Shown here one piece after another: positions 7,183 through 16,257 of a stretch of 64,000 nt of DNA (position 1 is the stretch's first letter; each line of letters begins with the position of its first letter). Made by a program: the position numbers and the translations under genes. Location: the NCBI RefSeq assembly GCF_003002025.1, contig NZ_PVZB01000020.1, forward strand, positions 62,001 to 126,000. The letters are read 5' to 3'. The DNA comes from Paraburkholderia sp. BL25I1N1 (lineage in GTDB: Bacteria > Pseudomonadota > Gammaproteobacteria > Burkholderiales > Burkholderiaceae). The notes under the pieces were generated by a model. It was not told where the DNA came from. It searched no databases and saw nothing but the letters and a program-made list of their open reading frames with translations.

Positions 7183-9735
7183 ATGTTCGACCGTGCATCG
7201 AAAACGCTTGGCAACCGGGGACTTCTCTCGCCCCTGCTCGCACTCGTGATTGGCGCGTTGCTGCTGGTCGTCTTGCAACATCTCTCGCAAGCAGTCGACT
7301 ATCGTTCGGTGATGCATGAGTTGCGTCGACTGACGGCCGGCGAATGGAGCGCCGCGCTCGGCGCCACCGCGCTCAGCTATGTGGCGCTGGTCGGCCGCGA
7401 TGCCGTCGGTTTGCGCTATCTGGGCGCGCTCGTGCCGCGTGTGGCGCTGTGGATCGGCGCAACGGCGGGCTCGGCGCTCGGCAACGCCACCGGTTTCGGC
7501 GCGCTGACGGGCGGTGCGGTGCGCGCGCGCGTCTACGGCGTGGCGAGCGTCACGCCCGCGCAGATCGGCCGCATGACGGTGTTTACGAGCGTGTCGCTCG
7601 CGCTCGCACTGGTGTTGATGACGGCGCTCGGCATGGTCGGCGTGGCCGGCACGCTCGCACCGATGCTGCATCTCGAATCCGTCACGCTGCGTTGGATCGG
7701 CATGGCGCTGCTCGCCGTGCTCGCATCGGCCGCCGCCGCATGCCGCCGCGACACGCGCCCGGTGCGCACGCGCTGGCAGTGGCTCTCGTTCGATATCCCC
7801 GCGCGCCGCGACCTGCTCGCGCAAGTGGCGCTCGCAGTGCTCGACGTGGTGGCCGCCGGCCTCGCCTTGTGGGCGCTGCTGCCGCATGCGGACGTGAGCT
7901 TCGTGACCTTCATCACGGTCTACGCCGCGGCCATGCTGCTCGGCATGATCGGCCACACGCCCGGCGGCGTCGGCGTGTTCGAAGCGGCGATGGTGTTCAC
8001 GCTGAACGGCAGCGTGCAAACGCATCAGATGGTTGCCGCCTTGCTCGCGTATCGCGCAATTTACTTCGGTGTCCCGTTGATCGTTTCCGCCGCGCTGCTC
8101 GCCGGTTTCGAAGGGCGCGCGCTAAAAAGCCGTTTGCCGCTGCAATATGCCGCTGCGGCGTCCAGGCTCGCGCCGCTGTTTCTGAGTCTCGTCACCTTCG
8201 TAGTCGGCGGCATGCTGGTCATTTCCAGCGCGACGCCCGCGTTCTGGCAACGCATTTACATACTGCGCGACGTGCTGCCGCTGTGGGTGCTCGAAAGTTC
8301 GCAGATGCTTTGCAGCGTGCTCGGTGTGCTGCTGCTGTTCGTCGCGCGTGGTTTGATGCGCCGGCTGGACGCCGCATGGTGGATGACGCTGCTGCTCGCG
8401 GTGCTGAGTCTCGCGTTGTCGCTGACCAAGGGTCTTGCGTTCGTGGAAGCCGGAGTGCTCGGCATGCTGGTCGTGTTGCTGCTGTCAACGCGCCGGCGTT
8501 TCAACCGTCATTCGTCGCTGTTCGCCGAGCGCTTTACGGCGGGCTGGCTGGTGTCGGTTGCGATGGTGCTGATGCTGGCCACGTGGGTCATGCTATTTGC
8601 TTTCCGCGACGTGCCGTACACGCGCGACCTGTGGTGGCAATTCGCTTTCGACGAACGCGCGCCGCGTGCGCTGCGCGCGACGCTCGCCGCAAGCGTGTTC
8701 GCCGCGACATTCTCGTTCTGGCAGTTGCTGCGTCCCGCGCCGGGGCGCTTCGTCAAACCGGCGCCGGCAGATCTGCACGACGCGGCGCGCATCGTGCGCG
8801 CGCAGGAACGCAGCGATGCCGGTCTCGCGCTGATGGGCGACAAGAGTTTCCTGTTCTCCGAGTCGCGCGAGGCTTTCCTGATGTACGCGAAATACGGCCG
8901 CACGTGGGCCGCATTGCACGACCCGGTGGGTCCGCGCGAAGAGTGGGCCGGCCTGATCAGCAAGTTCGTCGCGCTCGCCCACGCGCACGGCGGGCGCGCG
9001 GCGTTCTATCAGGTGCGCGCCAACGCCTTGCCGCTTTACCTCGACGCCGGTCTCACGCTGATGAAGCTCGGCGAGGAAGCGCACGTCGTGCTGGACGATT
9101 TCGACCTGAAGGGCTCGCATCGCGCGCACCTTCGCTATGCGTTGAAGCGTGGCGACCGTGATGGCTTCACCGTCGAAGTGATCGATCAGGCGAACGTGCC
9201 CGCATCGCTCGAGACGCTGCGCGAGATTTCCGACGGCTGGCTCGACAGTCGCGACGCGCGGGAAAAGAGCTTCTCAGTGGCCGCCTTTACGGACGAATAT
9301 CTCGCCGCGCAATCGGTGATGCTGGTGCGCCAGAATGGCGAGCCGGCCGCGTTCGTCACCTTCATGACGACCGACCTGAACACCGAAGCGACCGTCGGCG
9401 TGATGCGTCATGTGGAGAGCGCGTCGCCGTATGCCATGGAATATCTGTTCACGCAATTGGCGCTGCATCTGAAACAGGCGGGTTTCCGCTCGCTCAGTCT
9501 CGGCATCGCGCCGCTCTCCGGTATGCAACCCACGCCGCTCGCGTCGCGCTGGCATCGGTTCGCCGGCATCGTATGGCGCTTCGGCGGCCGTTTCTATAAC
9601 TTCCGCGGACTGCGTGCTTTCAAGAGCAAGTTCCAGCCGCATTGGGAGCCGCGCTATCTCGCGGCGTCGGGTTCGGTCGGCGTGTTCTTCACGCTCGCGG
9701 ACCTGTCATTGCTGGCAGGAGGCCGGCGTTCATGA
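7183..9735 (+). CDS. mprF: Bifunctional lysyl-phosphatidylglycerol synthase/flippase MprF (LpiA)
   Basis: 850 aa from the chosen start at 7183, close to the roughly 840 aa of characterised MprF. In-frame ATGs at 7084 and 7141 are possible but have poor ribosome sites. The N-terminal ~500 residues hold a dozen or more membrane helices (flippase and UPF0104 part, with the motif GHTPGGVGVFEAA). The C-terminal ~300 residues form the soluble GNAT-like transferase domain, with motifs such as LMGDKSFLFSESREAFLMY, ALHDPVG, LGIAPLSGMQ and NFRGLRAFKSKF. The family transfers Lys from Lys-tRNA to phosphatidylglycerol and flips the product, lowering negative surface charge and protecting against cationic peptides and acid. 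It overlaps acvB by 4 bp. Confidence 0.93.
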   Translation: MFDRASKTLGNRGLLSPLLALVIGALLLVVLQHLSQAVDYRSVMHELRRLTAGEWSAALGATALSYVALVGRDAVGLRYLGALVPRVALWIGATAGSALGNATGFGALTGGAVRARVYGVASVTPAQIGRMTVFTSVSLALALVLMTALGMVGVAGTLAPMLHLESVTLRWIGMALLAVLASAAAACRRDTRPVRTRWQWLSFDIPARRDLLAQVALAVLDVVAAGLALWALLPHADVSFVTFITVYAAAMLLGMIGHTPGGVGVFEAAMVFTLNGSVQTHQMVAALLAYRAIYFGVPLIVSAALLAGFEGRALKSRLPLQYAAAASRLAPLFLSLVTFVVGGMLVISSATPAFWQRIYILRDVLPLWVLESSQMLCSVLGVLLLFVARGLMRRLDAAWWMTLLLAVLSLALSLTKGLAFVEAGVLGMLVVLLLSTRRRFNRHSSLFAERFTAGWLVSVAMVLMLATWVMLFAFRDVPYTRDLWWQFAFDERAPRALRATLAASVFAATFSFWQLLRPAPGRFVKPAPADLHDAARIVRAQERSDAGLALMGDKSFLFSESREAFLMYAKYGRTWAALHDPVGPREEWAGLISKFVALAHAHGGRAAFYQVRANALPLYLDAGLTLMKLGEEAHVVLDDFDLKGSHRAHLRYALKRGDRDGFTVEVIDQANVPASLETLREISDGWLDSRDAREKSFSVAAFTDEYLAAQSVMLVRQNGEPAAFVTFMTTDLNTEATVGVMRHVESASPYAMEYLFTQLALHLKQAGFRSLSLGIAPLSGMQPTPLASRWHRFAGIVWRFGGRFYNFRGLRAFKSKFQPHWEPRYLAASGSVGVFFTLADLSLLAGGRRS

Positions 9736-11003
9736 CATTGCATTCGTTGTTCAAGCTGGCTCTCGCAACGAGCCTCGTGACCGGTGGCGCACTCGCGCTT
9801 GCGGCAACCACTACGACCACCACGGTGCCCGGCGGCCGTTATGGCGACGTCACGGTGACTCAGCCAACTGGTCCGTTGCGCGGCTTCGTGGTGCTGTACT
9901 CGCAGGCGAGCGGCTGGAGCGCGGCGGACCAGCAGAGCGCCGACGCGCTCGCCAAGGCCGGTGCGTTGACCGTCGGTGTCGACACGGCTCGCTACGCCGC
10001 CAATTTGGTCGCGAAGAAAGAGGCCTGCCATCAACTGGTGGGCGATGCGGAAGCGTTGAGCCATCAGCTCGAACGTCAATCGCGATCGAGCCATTATTTC
10101 GCGCCGATCGTCGCGGGCACGGGCCAGGGCGCGACGCTCGCCATGCACGTGCTCGAACAGGCACCGTCGAATACGATTGCCGGCGCGGTCGCGGTGGATG
10201 CCGAACACACGCTCGATGCACGCTTTCAGCCGTGCCCGCCGGACCCGACGATTATCCGCGACAAGGTGCCGGGTTTCGTCGAAAAGGCGGCCACCGGCAA
10301 CGCCGATCGCGCGCGCCTCGTCGCGTTGCTCACGCCGCATTTGCAGGCCGTGTCGACGAGCGACGACGACGTTTCCGATCTGCCGCTCATCGAATTGCCG
10401 GCGGCGCATCCAAACGGCCTGATGGCGATCGTGATTTCCGGTGACGGCGGCTGGCGCGATCTCGACAAGACGATCGCGCAGGCTTTGCAGAAAGACGGCG
10501 TCTCCGTGATCGGTTGGGACAGCCTTCGCTATTTCTGGAGCGAGAAACCACCGGCGCAGACCAGCCGCGACCTCGCGCGCGTGATGCAAACCTACGGCGC
10601 GCGCTGGAACGCGCAGCATATTGCGCTCGTCGGCTATTCGTTCGGCGCGGATGTGATGCCGTTCGCCTATAACCGTCTGCCGGAAGCGTTGCGCGCGAAG
10701 GTAGCGCTGATCGCGCTGCTCGGCTTCGCGCCCGATGCGGATTTTCAGATTCGCGTGGGCGGCTGGCTCGGCATGCCGGCCAGCGACAAGGCGTTGAAGG
10801 TCCAGCCGGAATTGACGCGCGTGCCGCCCGCCATCGTGCAGTGCTTTTACGGCGAGAACGAGAAGGACACCTTGTGTCCGACGCTGACCAAAAGCGGCAT
10901 CGAGGTGATCCGCACTTCGGGCGATCACCACTTTGGCGGCGACTACAACTCGCTTGAAAAGCGCATTCTCGGTGCCTTCAGGAAGCAGAGCGGCGTGCAT
11001 TGA
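9732..11003 (+). CDS. acvB: AcvB/VirJ-family periplasmic serine hydrolase (Lys-PG hydrolase)
   Basis: 423 aa. The ATG overlaps the mprF stop (ATGA). A signal peptide is visible (MTLHSLFKLALATSLVTGGALALA), so the enzyme acts in the periplasm. The C-terminal half is an alpha/beta hydrolase: GDGGWRDLDK is the family signature, the nucleophile is Ser in VGYSFGADV, and the catalytic His lies in GDHHFGGDYN near the end. In Agrobacterium and Rhizobium the lpiA-acvB pair makes and then hydrolyses lysyl-phosphatidylglycerol, and AcvB was shown to be the hydrolase. The same gene order and overlap here support the same role. The N-terminal half is the less conserved VirJ-like domain found in the longer AcvB form. 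Confidence 0.88.
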   Translation: MTLHSLFKLALATSLVTGGALALAATTTTTTVPGGRYGDVTVTQPTGPLRGFVVLYSQASGWSAADQQSADALAKAGALTVGVDTARYAANLVAKKEACHQLVGDAEALSHQLERQSRSSHYFAPIVAGTGQGATLAMHVLEQAPSNTIAGAVAVDAEHTLDARFQPCPPDPTIIRDKVPGFVEKAATGNADRARLVALLTPHLQAVSTSDDDVSDLPLIELPAAHPNGLMAIVISGDGGWRDLDKTIAQALQKDGVSVIGWDSLRYFWSEKPPAQTSRDLARVMQTYGARWNAQHIALVGYSFGADVMPFAYNRLPEALRAKVALIALLGFAPDADFQIRVGGWLGMPASDKALKVQPELTRVPPAIVQCFYGENEKDTLCPTLTKSGIEVIRTSGDHHFGGDYNSLEKRILGAFRKQSGVH

Positions 11004-11060
11004 TCGTCGCATCGCGCATGGCAATCAACAGGATTGACAAAGCGCCTCAAGTCAACGAAG

Positions 11061-11132
11061 ATGCAACGCATGAACTGCCTCGACATCCGTATTGCGCTGA
11101 TTATTAGCATCATTCATCGAATGGTGGGTTAG
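11061..11132 (+). CDS. Isoleucine-rich leader peptide of ilvA, 23 aa
   Basis: A 23-codon frame beginning MQRMNC and ending HRMVG has six Ile codons, with the cluster ALIISIIH at its centre. The gene downstream makes threonine deaminase, the first enzyme of isoleucine synthesis. A second in-frame ATG at 11070 would give a 20-aa version. The ribosome site (GAAG) is modest. The codon bias toward the pathway's end product, the short length and the overlap with an antiterminator segment are the evidence. Confidence 0.72.
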   Translation: MQRMNCLDIRIALIISIIHRMVG

Positions 11133-11184
11133 CGCGCGTCTGATAGCAGTGACACATAACCCGCCCCACGAGGCGGGTTTTTTT
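11123..11184 (+). terminator. ilvA transcription attenuator (terminator plus antiterminator)
   Basis: The terminator is CCCGCC (11160-11165), a 6-nt loop, GGCGGG (11172-11177), then seven T (11178-11184). The competing segment GGTGGGTTA (11123-11131), which covers the end of the leader peptide and its stop codon, can pair over nine positions (one G-U) with TAACCCGCC (11157-11165). Ribosome stalling at the Ile codons would leave that segment free and block the terminator; reaching the stop codon would mask it and allow termination. Confidence 0.75.
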
Positions 11185-11252
11185 ATGTCCGCTTGCAGCC
11201 TGCCTCCTGGTGAACTCTCCGATGATTCGTCCTTGCCGCACAGGAGCTTGCC

Positions 11253-12827
11253 TTGTCGTTACACCAATTCAAACAGGTGGCCGTTACCGCCGATAGCGTC
11301 GCGCTTCGTCACGACTACCTGAAAAAAACCCTGACCGCGCGCGTCTACGACGTGGCCCGCGAGACCGAACTCGAGCGGGCGCCGAATCTGTCGGCACGTC
11401 TGCGCAATCCGGTCTATCTGAAGCGCGAGGACAACCAGCCGGTGTTCTCGTTCAAGGTGCGCGGCGCGTACAACAAGATGGCGCATATTCCTTCTGAAGC
11501 GTTGGAGCGTGGGGTGATTACGGCGTCGGCGGGCAATCATGCGCAGGGCGTGGCTTTATCGGCGGCGCGCATGGGCGTGAAGGCGATCATCGTGGTGCCG
11601 GTCACCACGCCGCAGGTGAAGGTCGACGCGGTGCGCGCGCACGGTGGCCCGACCGTCGAAGTGGTGCAGTTCGGCGAGTCGTATAGCGACGCGTACGGTC
11701 ACGCGGTAACGCTGCAGGAAGAGCGCGGCCTGACCTTCGTGCATCCGTTCGACGATCCGTATGTGATCGCCGGACAGGGCACCGTCGCGATGGAGATTCT
11801 CAGCCAGCACCAGGGGCCGATTCACGCGATTTTTGTGCCGATCGGCGGCGGTGGACTCGCGGCGGGCGTGGCCGCGTACGTCAAATCGGTGCGCCCGGAA
11901 ATCAAGGTGATCGGCGTGCAGACCGACGATTCGTGCGCGATGGCCGCGTCTCTGAAGGCCGGTGAGCGTGTCATGCTGAACGAAGTCGGTCTGTTCTCGG
12001 ACGGCACGGCGGTGAAGCTCGTTGGTGAAGAAACCTTCCGCCTGTGCAGCGAATATCTCGACGACGTGCTGCTCGTGAATACCGACGCGCTCTGCGCCGC
12101 GATCAAGGACGTCTTCCAGGACACCCGCAGCGTGCTCGAACCCGCGGGCTCCTTGGCCGTGGCCGGCGCGAAGCAGTATGCGGAGCGCGAAGGCATCGAG
12201 AACCAGACGCTGATCGCGATCACGTCGGGGGCGAACATGAACTTCGACCGCATGCGCTTCGTGGCCGAACGCGCCGAAGTCGGCGAAGCGCGCGAAGCGG
12301 TGTTCGCCGTGACAATCCCCGAAGAGCGCGGCAGTTTCCGCCGCTTCTGCGAACTGGTCGGCACACGCAGCGTCACTGAATTCAACTACCGGATTGCGGA
12401 TGCGAACTCCGCCCATATTTTTGTGGGCGTGCAGATCAGGAATCGCAGCGAGTCGGCGCAGATCGCGGGCGCGTTTGAGGCGCACGGCTTCGCCACGGTC
12501 GATCTGACGTTCGATGAACTCTCCAAGCAGCACATCCGCTACATGGTCGGCGGGCGTTCGCCGTTGGCACACGACGAACGTCTGTTCCGTTTCGAGTTTC
12601 CCGAGCGGCCGGGCGCGCTGATGAAATTCCTTTCGTCGATGGCGCCGAACTGGAATATCAGCCTGTTTCACTACCGTAACCAGGGCGCGGACTACAGCTC
12701 GATTCTGGTCGGCATCCAGGTGCCCGAAAGCGAGAACGAAGCGTTCAACCAGTTCCTCGCGACGCTCGGTTATCCGAACTGGGAAGAGACGAGCAATCCG
12801 GTCTACCGACTGTTTCTGGCGTCGTAA
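11253..12827 (+). CDS. ilvA: Biosynthetic threonine ammonia-lyase (threonine deaminase)
   Basis: 524 aa. The start is TTG at 11253, supported by AGGAG at 11242-11246; no in-frame ATG fits better. The PLP-binding Lys lies in FSFKVRGAYNKM (about residue 69), followed by the substrate loop TASAGNHAQGVALSA and the phosphate-binding glycine loop IGGGGLAAGV. Two C-terminal ACT-like regulatory domains (about residues 335-405 and 430-520) mark the long, isoleucine-inhibited biosynthetic form. The enzyme converts threonine to 2-oxobutanoate and ammonia in the cytoplasm. An Ile-rich leader and attenuator upstream add transcriptional control by charged tRNA-Ile. Confidence 0.95.
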   Translation: MSLHQFKQVAVTADSVALRHDYLKKTLTARVYDVARETELERAPNLSARLRNPVYLKREDNQPVFSFKVRGAYNKMAHIPSEALERGVITASAGNHAQGVALSAARMGVKAIIVVPVTTPQVKVDAVRAHGGPTVEVVQFGESYSDAYGHAVTLQEERGLTFVHPFDDPYVIAGQGTVAMEILSQHQGPIHAIFVPIGGGGLAAGVAAYVKSVRPEIKVIGVQTDDSCAMAASLKAGERVMLNEVGLFSDGTAVKLVGEETFRLCSEYLDDVLLVNTDALCAAIKDVFQDTRSVLEPAGSLAVAGAKQYAEREGIENQTLIAITSGANMNFDRMRFVAERAEVGEAREAVFAVTIPEERGSFRRFCELVGTRSVTEFNYRIADANSAHIFVGVQIRNRSESAQIAGAFEAHGFATVDLTFDELSKQHIRYMVGGRSPLAHDERLFRFEFPERPGALMKFLSSMAPNWNISLFHYRNQGADYSSILVGIQVPESENEAFNQFLATLGYPNWEETSNPVYRLFLAS

Positions 12828-13068
12828 TTTAGCTCGGGGTTTACCTTGATCTGGCGAAACGCTGCGCGAAAGGTGAGCCGTCGAGCGAATGGGCCACAAG
12901 CCTCGTCTGGACGGCGTTAAGGCTCAATTCCGCCTACCGGCGGCATGCGGCTGATCAAAGCTTCTATCTCTAAATTAAATACAGTCTATCCGCCATATCG
13001 CGTTGCGCGATACCGTGCGTGATCGTCAAACTGGGTGCAAATCTAATGTCGCATTCAGGAGACGACTC

Positions 13069-14247
13069 ATGCGTACCCAAGTTGGCATCATCGGTGCCGG
13101 GCCTGCGGGCCTGCTGCTTTCCCATCTTCTTCATCTGCGCGGCATCGACTCCGTTGTGCTCGAGTCACGCAGTCGCGATCAGATCGAATCCACCATCCGC
13201 GCCGGCGTGCTCGAACAAGGCACGATGGATCTGTTGACCGAAGCCGGTGTCGGCGCACGGATGAAAGCGGAAGGCGCGCTGCATCACGGCTTCGAACTCG
13301 CTTTCGAAGGCAAGCGGCGCCGCATCGATCTGACCGGACTCACGGGGCATTCGATTACGGTCTACGCACAGCACGAAGTGATCAAGGATCTCGTCGCGGC
13401 GCGCGTGTCCGACGACGGCAAGCTGCGCTTCGGTGTCTCGGAGACGTCGATTCACGGCATCGACACCGATAAGCCGTCGATCCGTTATCGTCAGGATGGC
13501 GAAGCGTATGAACTGCAGTGCGACTTCGTGCTCGGCTGCGACGGTTCGCAAGGCGTGTCGCGCGCAGCGATTCCGCAGGCGTTGCGCAAGGATTTCGAAC
13601 GTGTGTACCCGTTCGGTTGGTTCGGTATCCTGTGCGAAGGGCCGCCGTCGTCGGACGAATTGATCTACGCGCGTCACGAGCGCGGTTTCGCGCTGATCAG
13701 CACGCGCTCGCCGAACGTGCAGCGCATGTATTTCCAGTGCGATCCGAAGGATTCCGTCGAGAACTGGTCCGACGACCGCATCTGGGCGGAACTGCATGCA
13801 CGAGTCGACTCGCACGACGGCCAGAAGATTGTCGACGGTAAGATCTTTCAAAAGAACATTGTCGGCATGCGCAGTTTCGTATCGAACACGATGCAACATG
13901 GCCGGCTGTTTCTGGCGGGCGACGCGGCGCATATCGTGCCGCCCACCGGCGCGAAGGGAATGAATCTGGCGGTGGCCGATGTGCGCGTGCTGACCGAGGC
14001 GCTGAATGCGTTTTACGTGGAGAATCGCACGGATCTGCTCGACGGTTACAGCGCGACTGCGCTCAAACGCATCTGGCGCGCCGAGCATTTCTCGTACTGG
14101 ATGACCAGCATGATGCACCGTATCGAAGGCGCGTCGCCTTTCGAGCAGCAGCTTCAGGTGGCCGAACTCGAATATGTGACGACGTCGCGCGCGGCGGCCA
14201 CGGCGATGGCTGAAAACTACGTCGGCATCGCGGGCGCGCAGGCGTGA
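13069..14247 (+). CDS. pobA: 4-hydroxybenzoate 3-monooxygenase
   Basis: 392 aa, ATG at 13069 with AGGAGA at 13057-13062. It is a flavoprotein hydroxylase: the FAD Rossmann motif is VGIIGAGPAGLLLSHLL at the N-terminus, the DG motif is FVLGCDGSQGVSR, and the second FAD motif is LFLAGDAAHIVPPTGAKGMNLA. The signature STIRAGVLEQGT and the length match PobA closely. It hydroxylates 4-hydroxybenzoate to protocatechuate with NADPH and oxygen. The usual divergent regulator gene pobR is not next to it. It stands alone between ilvA and the ParA-like gene. Confidence 0.94.
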   Translation: MRTQVGIIGAGPAGLLLSHLLHLRGIDSVVLESRSRDQIESTIRAGVLEQGTMDLLTEAGVGARMKAEGALHHGFELAFEGKRRRIDLTGLTGHSITVYAQHEVIKDLVAARVSDDGKLRFGVSETSIHGIDTDKPSIRYRQDGEAYELQCDFVLGCDGSQGVSRAAIPQALRKDFERVYPFGWFGILCEGPPSSDELIYARHERGFALISTRSPNVQRMYFQCDPKDSVENWSDDRIWAELHARVDSHDGQKIVDGKIFQKNIVGMRSFVSNTMQHGRLFLAGDAAHIVPPTGAKGMNLAVADVRVLTEALNAFYVENRTDLLDGYSATALKRIWRAEHFSYWMTSMMHRIEGASPFEQQLQVAELEYVTTSRAAATAMAENYVGIAGAQA

Positions 14248-14512
14248 GCGGGCAGGGCGCGCATTGAGTCATGTGCGGGGTGGCGTGCCTGTCATTTGCG
14301 CGGGCTGAACATCGCAGCGGCCTCTCGCTGAAAGACCAGCCGGCCGACGGACACGCTAATCTCGCGATACGTCACGCCTGTGGGAATTGACCTGGCCGGA
14401 CTGGACGCAGGTGAAGATCTTCGAAAACTATTCATAGGGACGCACCTCGCGCTGTCATTTTGCCAGGGTAAGCTGTGCCTTCGGTGCGTTCTCAAAATAG
14501 GGGCAGAGGTCG

Positions 14513-15277
14513 ATGCGGCGTGTGATATTCAACCAGAAGGGCGGTGTGGGCAAATCGACCATCGTATGCAACCTGGCGGCTATCAACGCCAGCGAGAACT
14601 TGCGTACACTGGTCATCGATCTGGACCCGCAAGGCAACTCCAGCCAATATCTTCTTGGCAAGCAGGCCACCGATCTCAAACCCAACGTCGCGGACTTCTT
14701 CGAAACGGCCTTGAGTTTCAGTTTCAGGCCGACGCCTGTCTCGACGTTCATTCACCCCACGCCCTTTGAGAACCTCGATGTGATGCCCTCGCATCCCGAC
14801 CTCGACACGCTGCACGGCAAGCTCGAGTCGCGCTACAAAATCTACAAGCTGCGTGACGCGCTGAACGAACTGGACGAGTACGACGCGATCTACATCGACA
14901 CGCCGCCGGCGCTGAATTTCTATACGCGCTCCGCACTGATCGCGGTGGAACGCTGCCTGATTCCGTTCGACTGCGACGACTTCTCCCGTCGCGCGCTGTA
15001 CACGCTGCTCGATAACGTCAAGGAGATTCAGCAGGATCACAACGCCGGGCTCGAAGTCGAGGGAATCGTGATCAACCAGTTTCAGCCGCGCGCGACTCTG
15101 CCGCTTCAACTGGTCGAGGAACTGATCAGCGAAGGCTTGCCTGTGCTGGAGTCACGGCTATCGACGTCCGTGAAGATTCGCGAGTCGCACCAGTACGCGA
15201 AGCCGATGATTCACTTCGATCCCCGTCACAAGCTCGCTCAGGAATTCGTGGCGTTGCATCGGGAATTGATTGGATAG
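14513..15277 (+). CDS. Orphan ParA/Soj-family ATPase
   Basis: 254 aa, ATG at 14513. The deviant Walker A is NQKGGVGKSTIVCNLAA, with the signature Lys of the ParA/MinD family, Walker A' is TLVIDLDPQGNSSQYLLG, and Walker B is AIYIDTPPAL. The protein ends without the helical membrane anchor of MinD. ParA ATPases position DNA or protein cargo along the nucleoid. No parB, parS cluster, plasmid replication gene or chemotaxis/flagellar cargo is adjacent, so this is probably a chromosomal orphan with a cargo encoded elsewhere. Confidence 0.88.
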   Translation: MRRVIFNQKGGVGKSTIVCNLAAINASENLRTLVIDLDPQGNSSQYLLGKQATDLKPNVADFFETALSFSFRPTPVSTFIHPTPFENLDVMPSHPDLDTLHGKLESRYKIYKLRDALNELDEYDAIYIDTPPALNFYTRSALIAVERCLIPFDCDDFSRRALYTLLDNVKEIQQDHNAGLEVEGIVINQFQPRATLPLQLVEELISEGLPVLESRLSTSVKIRESHQYAKPMIHFDPRHKLAQEFVALHRELIG

Positions 15278-15332
15278 CGAACGCCGCGGGTTGTGAATGT
15301 GATAATCCGCCACGTTCTCTAGCTAACGAGGT

Positions 15333-15980
15333 ATGGCAATGCAGGTCTACGGCAGACGCAATTCGATCAACGTGCAGAAAGTGCTGTGGTGTCTCGCTGA
15401 ACTGGGTTTCGAAGAAGGCCGGGAGTTTTCGCGGATCGACGCGGGCCTGGAGTACGGTGTGATCGACACGCCGCAATATCGTGCGCTCAATCCGAATGGC
15501 CTGGTGCCGACACTCGTCGACGGAGAGAGCGTGTTGTGGGAGTCGAATACGATTGTCCGTTATCTGGCCGCAAAATATGACGCGCAGATGCTCTTGCCGT
15601 CCGAACCGGCTGCCCGTGCCGACGTCGAGCGCTGGATGGACTGGCAGCTCGGCACGCTGTGGGCGACGTTGCGCATCACGTTCCTGGGACTGACGCGCGT
15701 GCCGGAGGCGCAACGCGACTACGACGCCATCACGCGATCGTATCGCGAAGCAACGCGGCTTCTGGGCATCGTCGACGCGATCCTCGAAACACACGACTAT
15801 CTTGCGCAGGATCGCTTTACCGTGGCCGATATCGGTGTCGGCCTCGCGGCGCATCGCTGGGTGCACCTGACTGAACGGTTTCCGGATACGTTGGGGGCGC
15901 CGCAGCCGTTGCCTTCGCTGGATCGATGGCTTCGGGCTATCAAGGCGAGGCCGGCGTTTTCCGCGGCGGTTGCTTCGTAA
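15333..15980 (+). CDS. Glutathione S-transferase family protein
   Basis: 215 aa. A thioredoxin-like N-terminal domain (residues 1-80) starts MQVYGRRNSINVQKVLWCLAEL, where the Ser or Asn of the RNSINVQ stretch is the likely glutathione-activating residue. It contains the cis-Pro LVPTL and the glutathione-gamma-Glu motif LWESNTIVRYLA. The C-terminal all-helical domain carries FTVADIGVGLAAHRW, the N-capping box of GSTs. The protein is cytosolic and the substrate unknown. It stands as a single gene between the ParA-like ATPase and the sugar-acid operon. An alternative in-frame ATG lies two codons downstream at 15339. Confidence 0.9.
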   Translation: MAMQVYGRRNSINVQKVLWCLAELGFEEGREFSRIDAGLEYGVIDTPQYRALNPNGLVPTLVDGESVLWESNTIVRYLAAKYDAQMLLPSEPAARADVERWMDWQLGTLWATLRITFLGLTRVPEAQRDYDAITRSYREATRLLGIVDAILETHDYLAQDRFTVADIGVGLAAHRWVHLTERFPDTLGAPQPLPSLDRWLRAIKARPAFSAAVAS

Positions 15981-16232
15981 GTAGCTATCTGGCCGGCGAA
16001 TTGTGACGCGTGGTTCGCCGCCGGTCACCGGCATCAAACTCCCTTCAAGACGGGCGCACGTGCAGGCTTGTGTGGCCACACTCGTTCCATCTCCGCGCTG
16101 ATCGCCAAATAACCTGATCATCGCCGCCGGAATCCCAACCCGGCCGCCTCCCTGATTCATCTCCTTCCATTTTCCGCTGACCCCGGGTCAACCCGCATTG
16201 CCAGGCCATGCTCTTGCGCCTATCTTTCTACA

Positions 16233-16244
16233 TCATACGTATGA
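16233..16244. promoter_or_regulatory. Palindromic operator candidate for the GntR regulator
   Basis: A perfect 12-bp palindrome TCATACGTATGA lies 14 bp before the GTG start of the FadR-type regulator gene. GntR/FadR regulators bind short palindromes and often repress their own gene, so autoregulation is plausible. I do not see a second copy before the other operon genes. Confidence 0.45.
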
Positions 16245-16257
16245 CTTAGAGGGTATT

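Noticed and set aside
11034..11062. TTGACA at 11034 as the ilvA leader promoter
   Set aside because: With a 17-bp spacer the -10 would be GAAGAT and transcription would begin after the leader ATG at 11061, so this is not a convincing promoter. The real start was not identified.
13003..14247. A pobR regulator next to pobA
   Set aside because: No divergent AraC/IclR-type gene is present on either side of pobA; it must be elsewhere if it exists.
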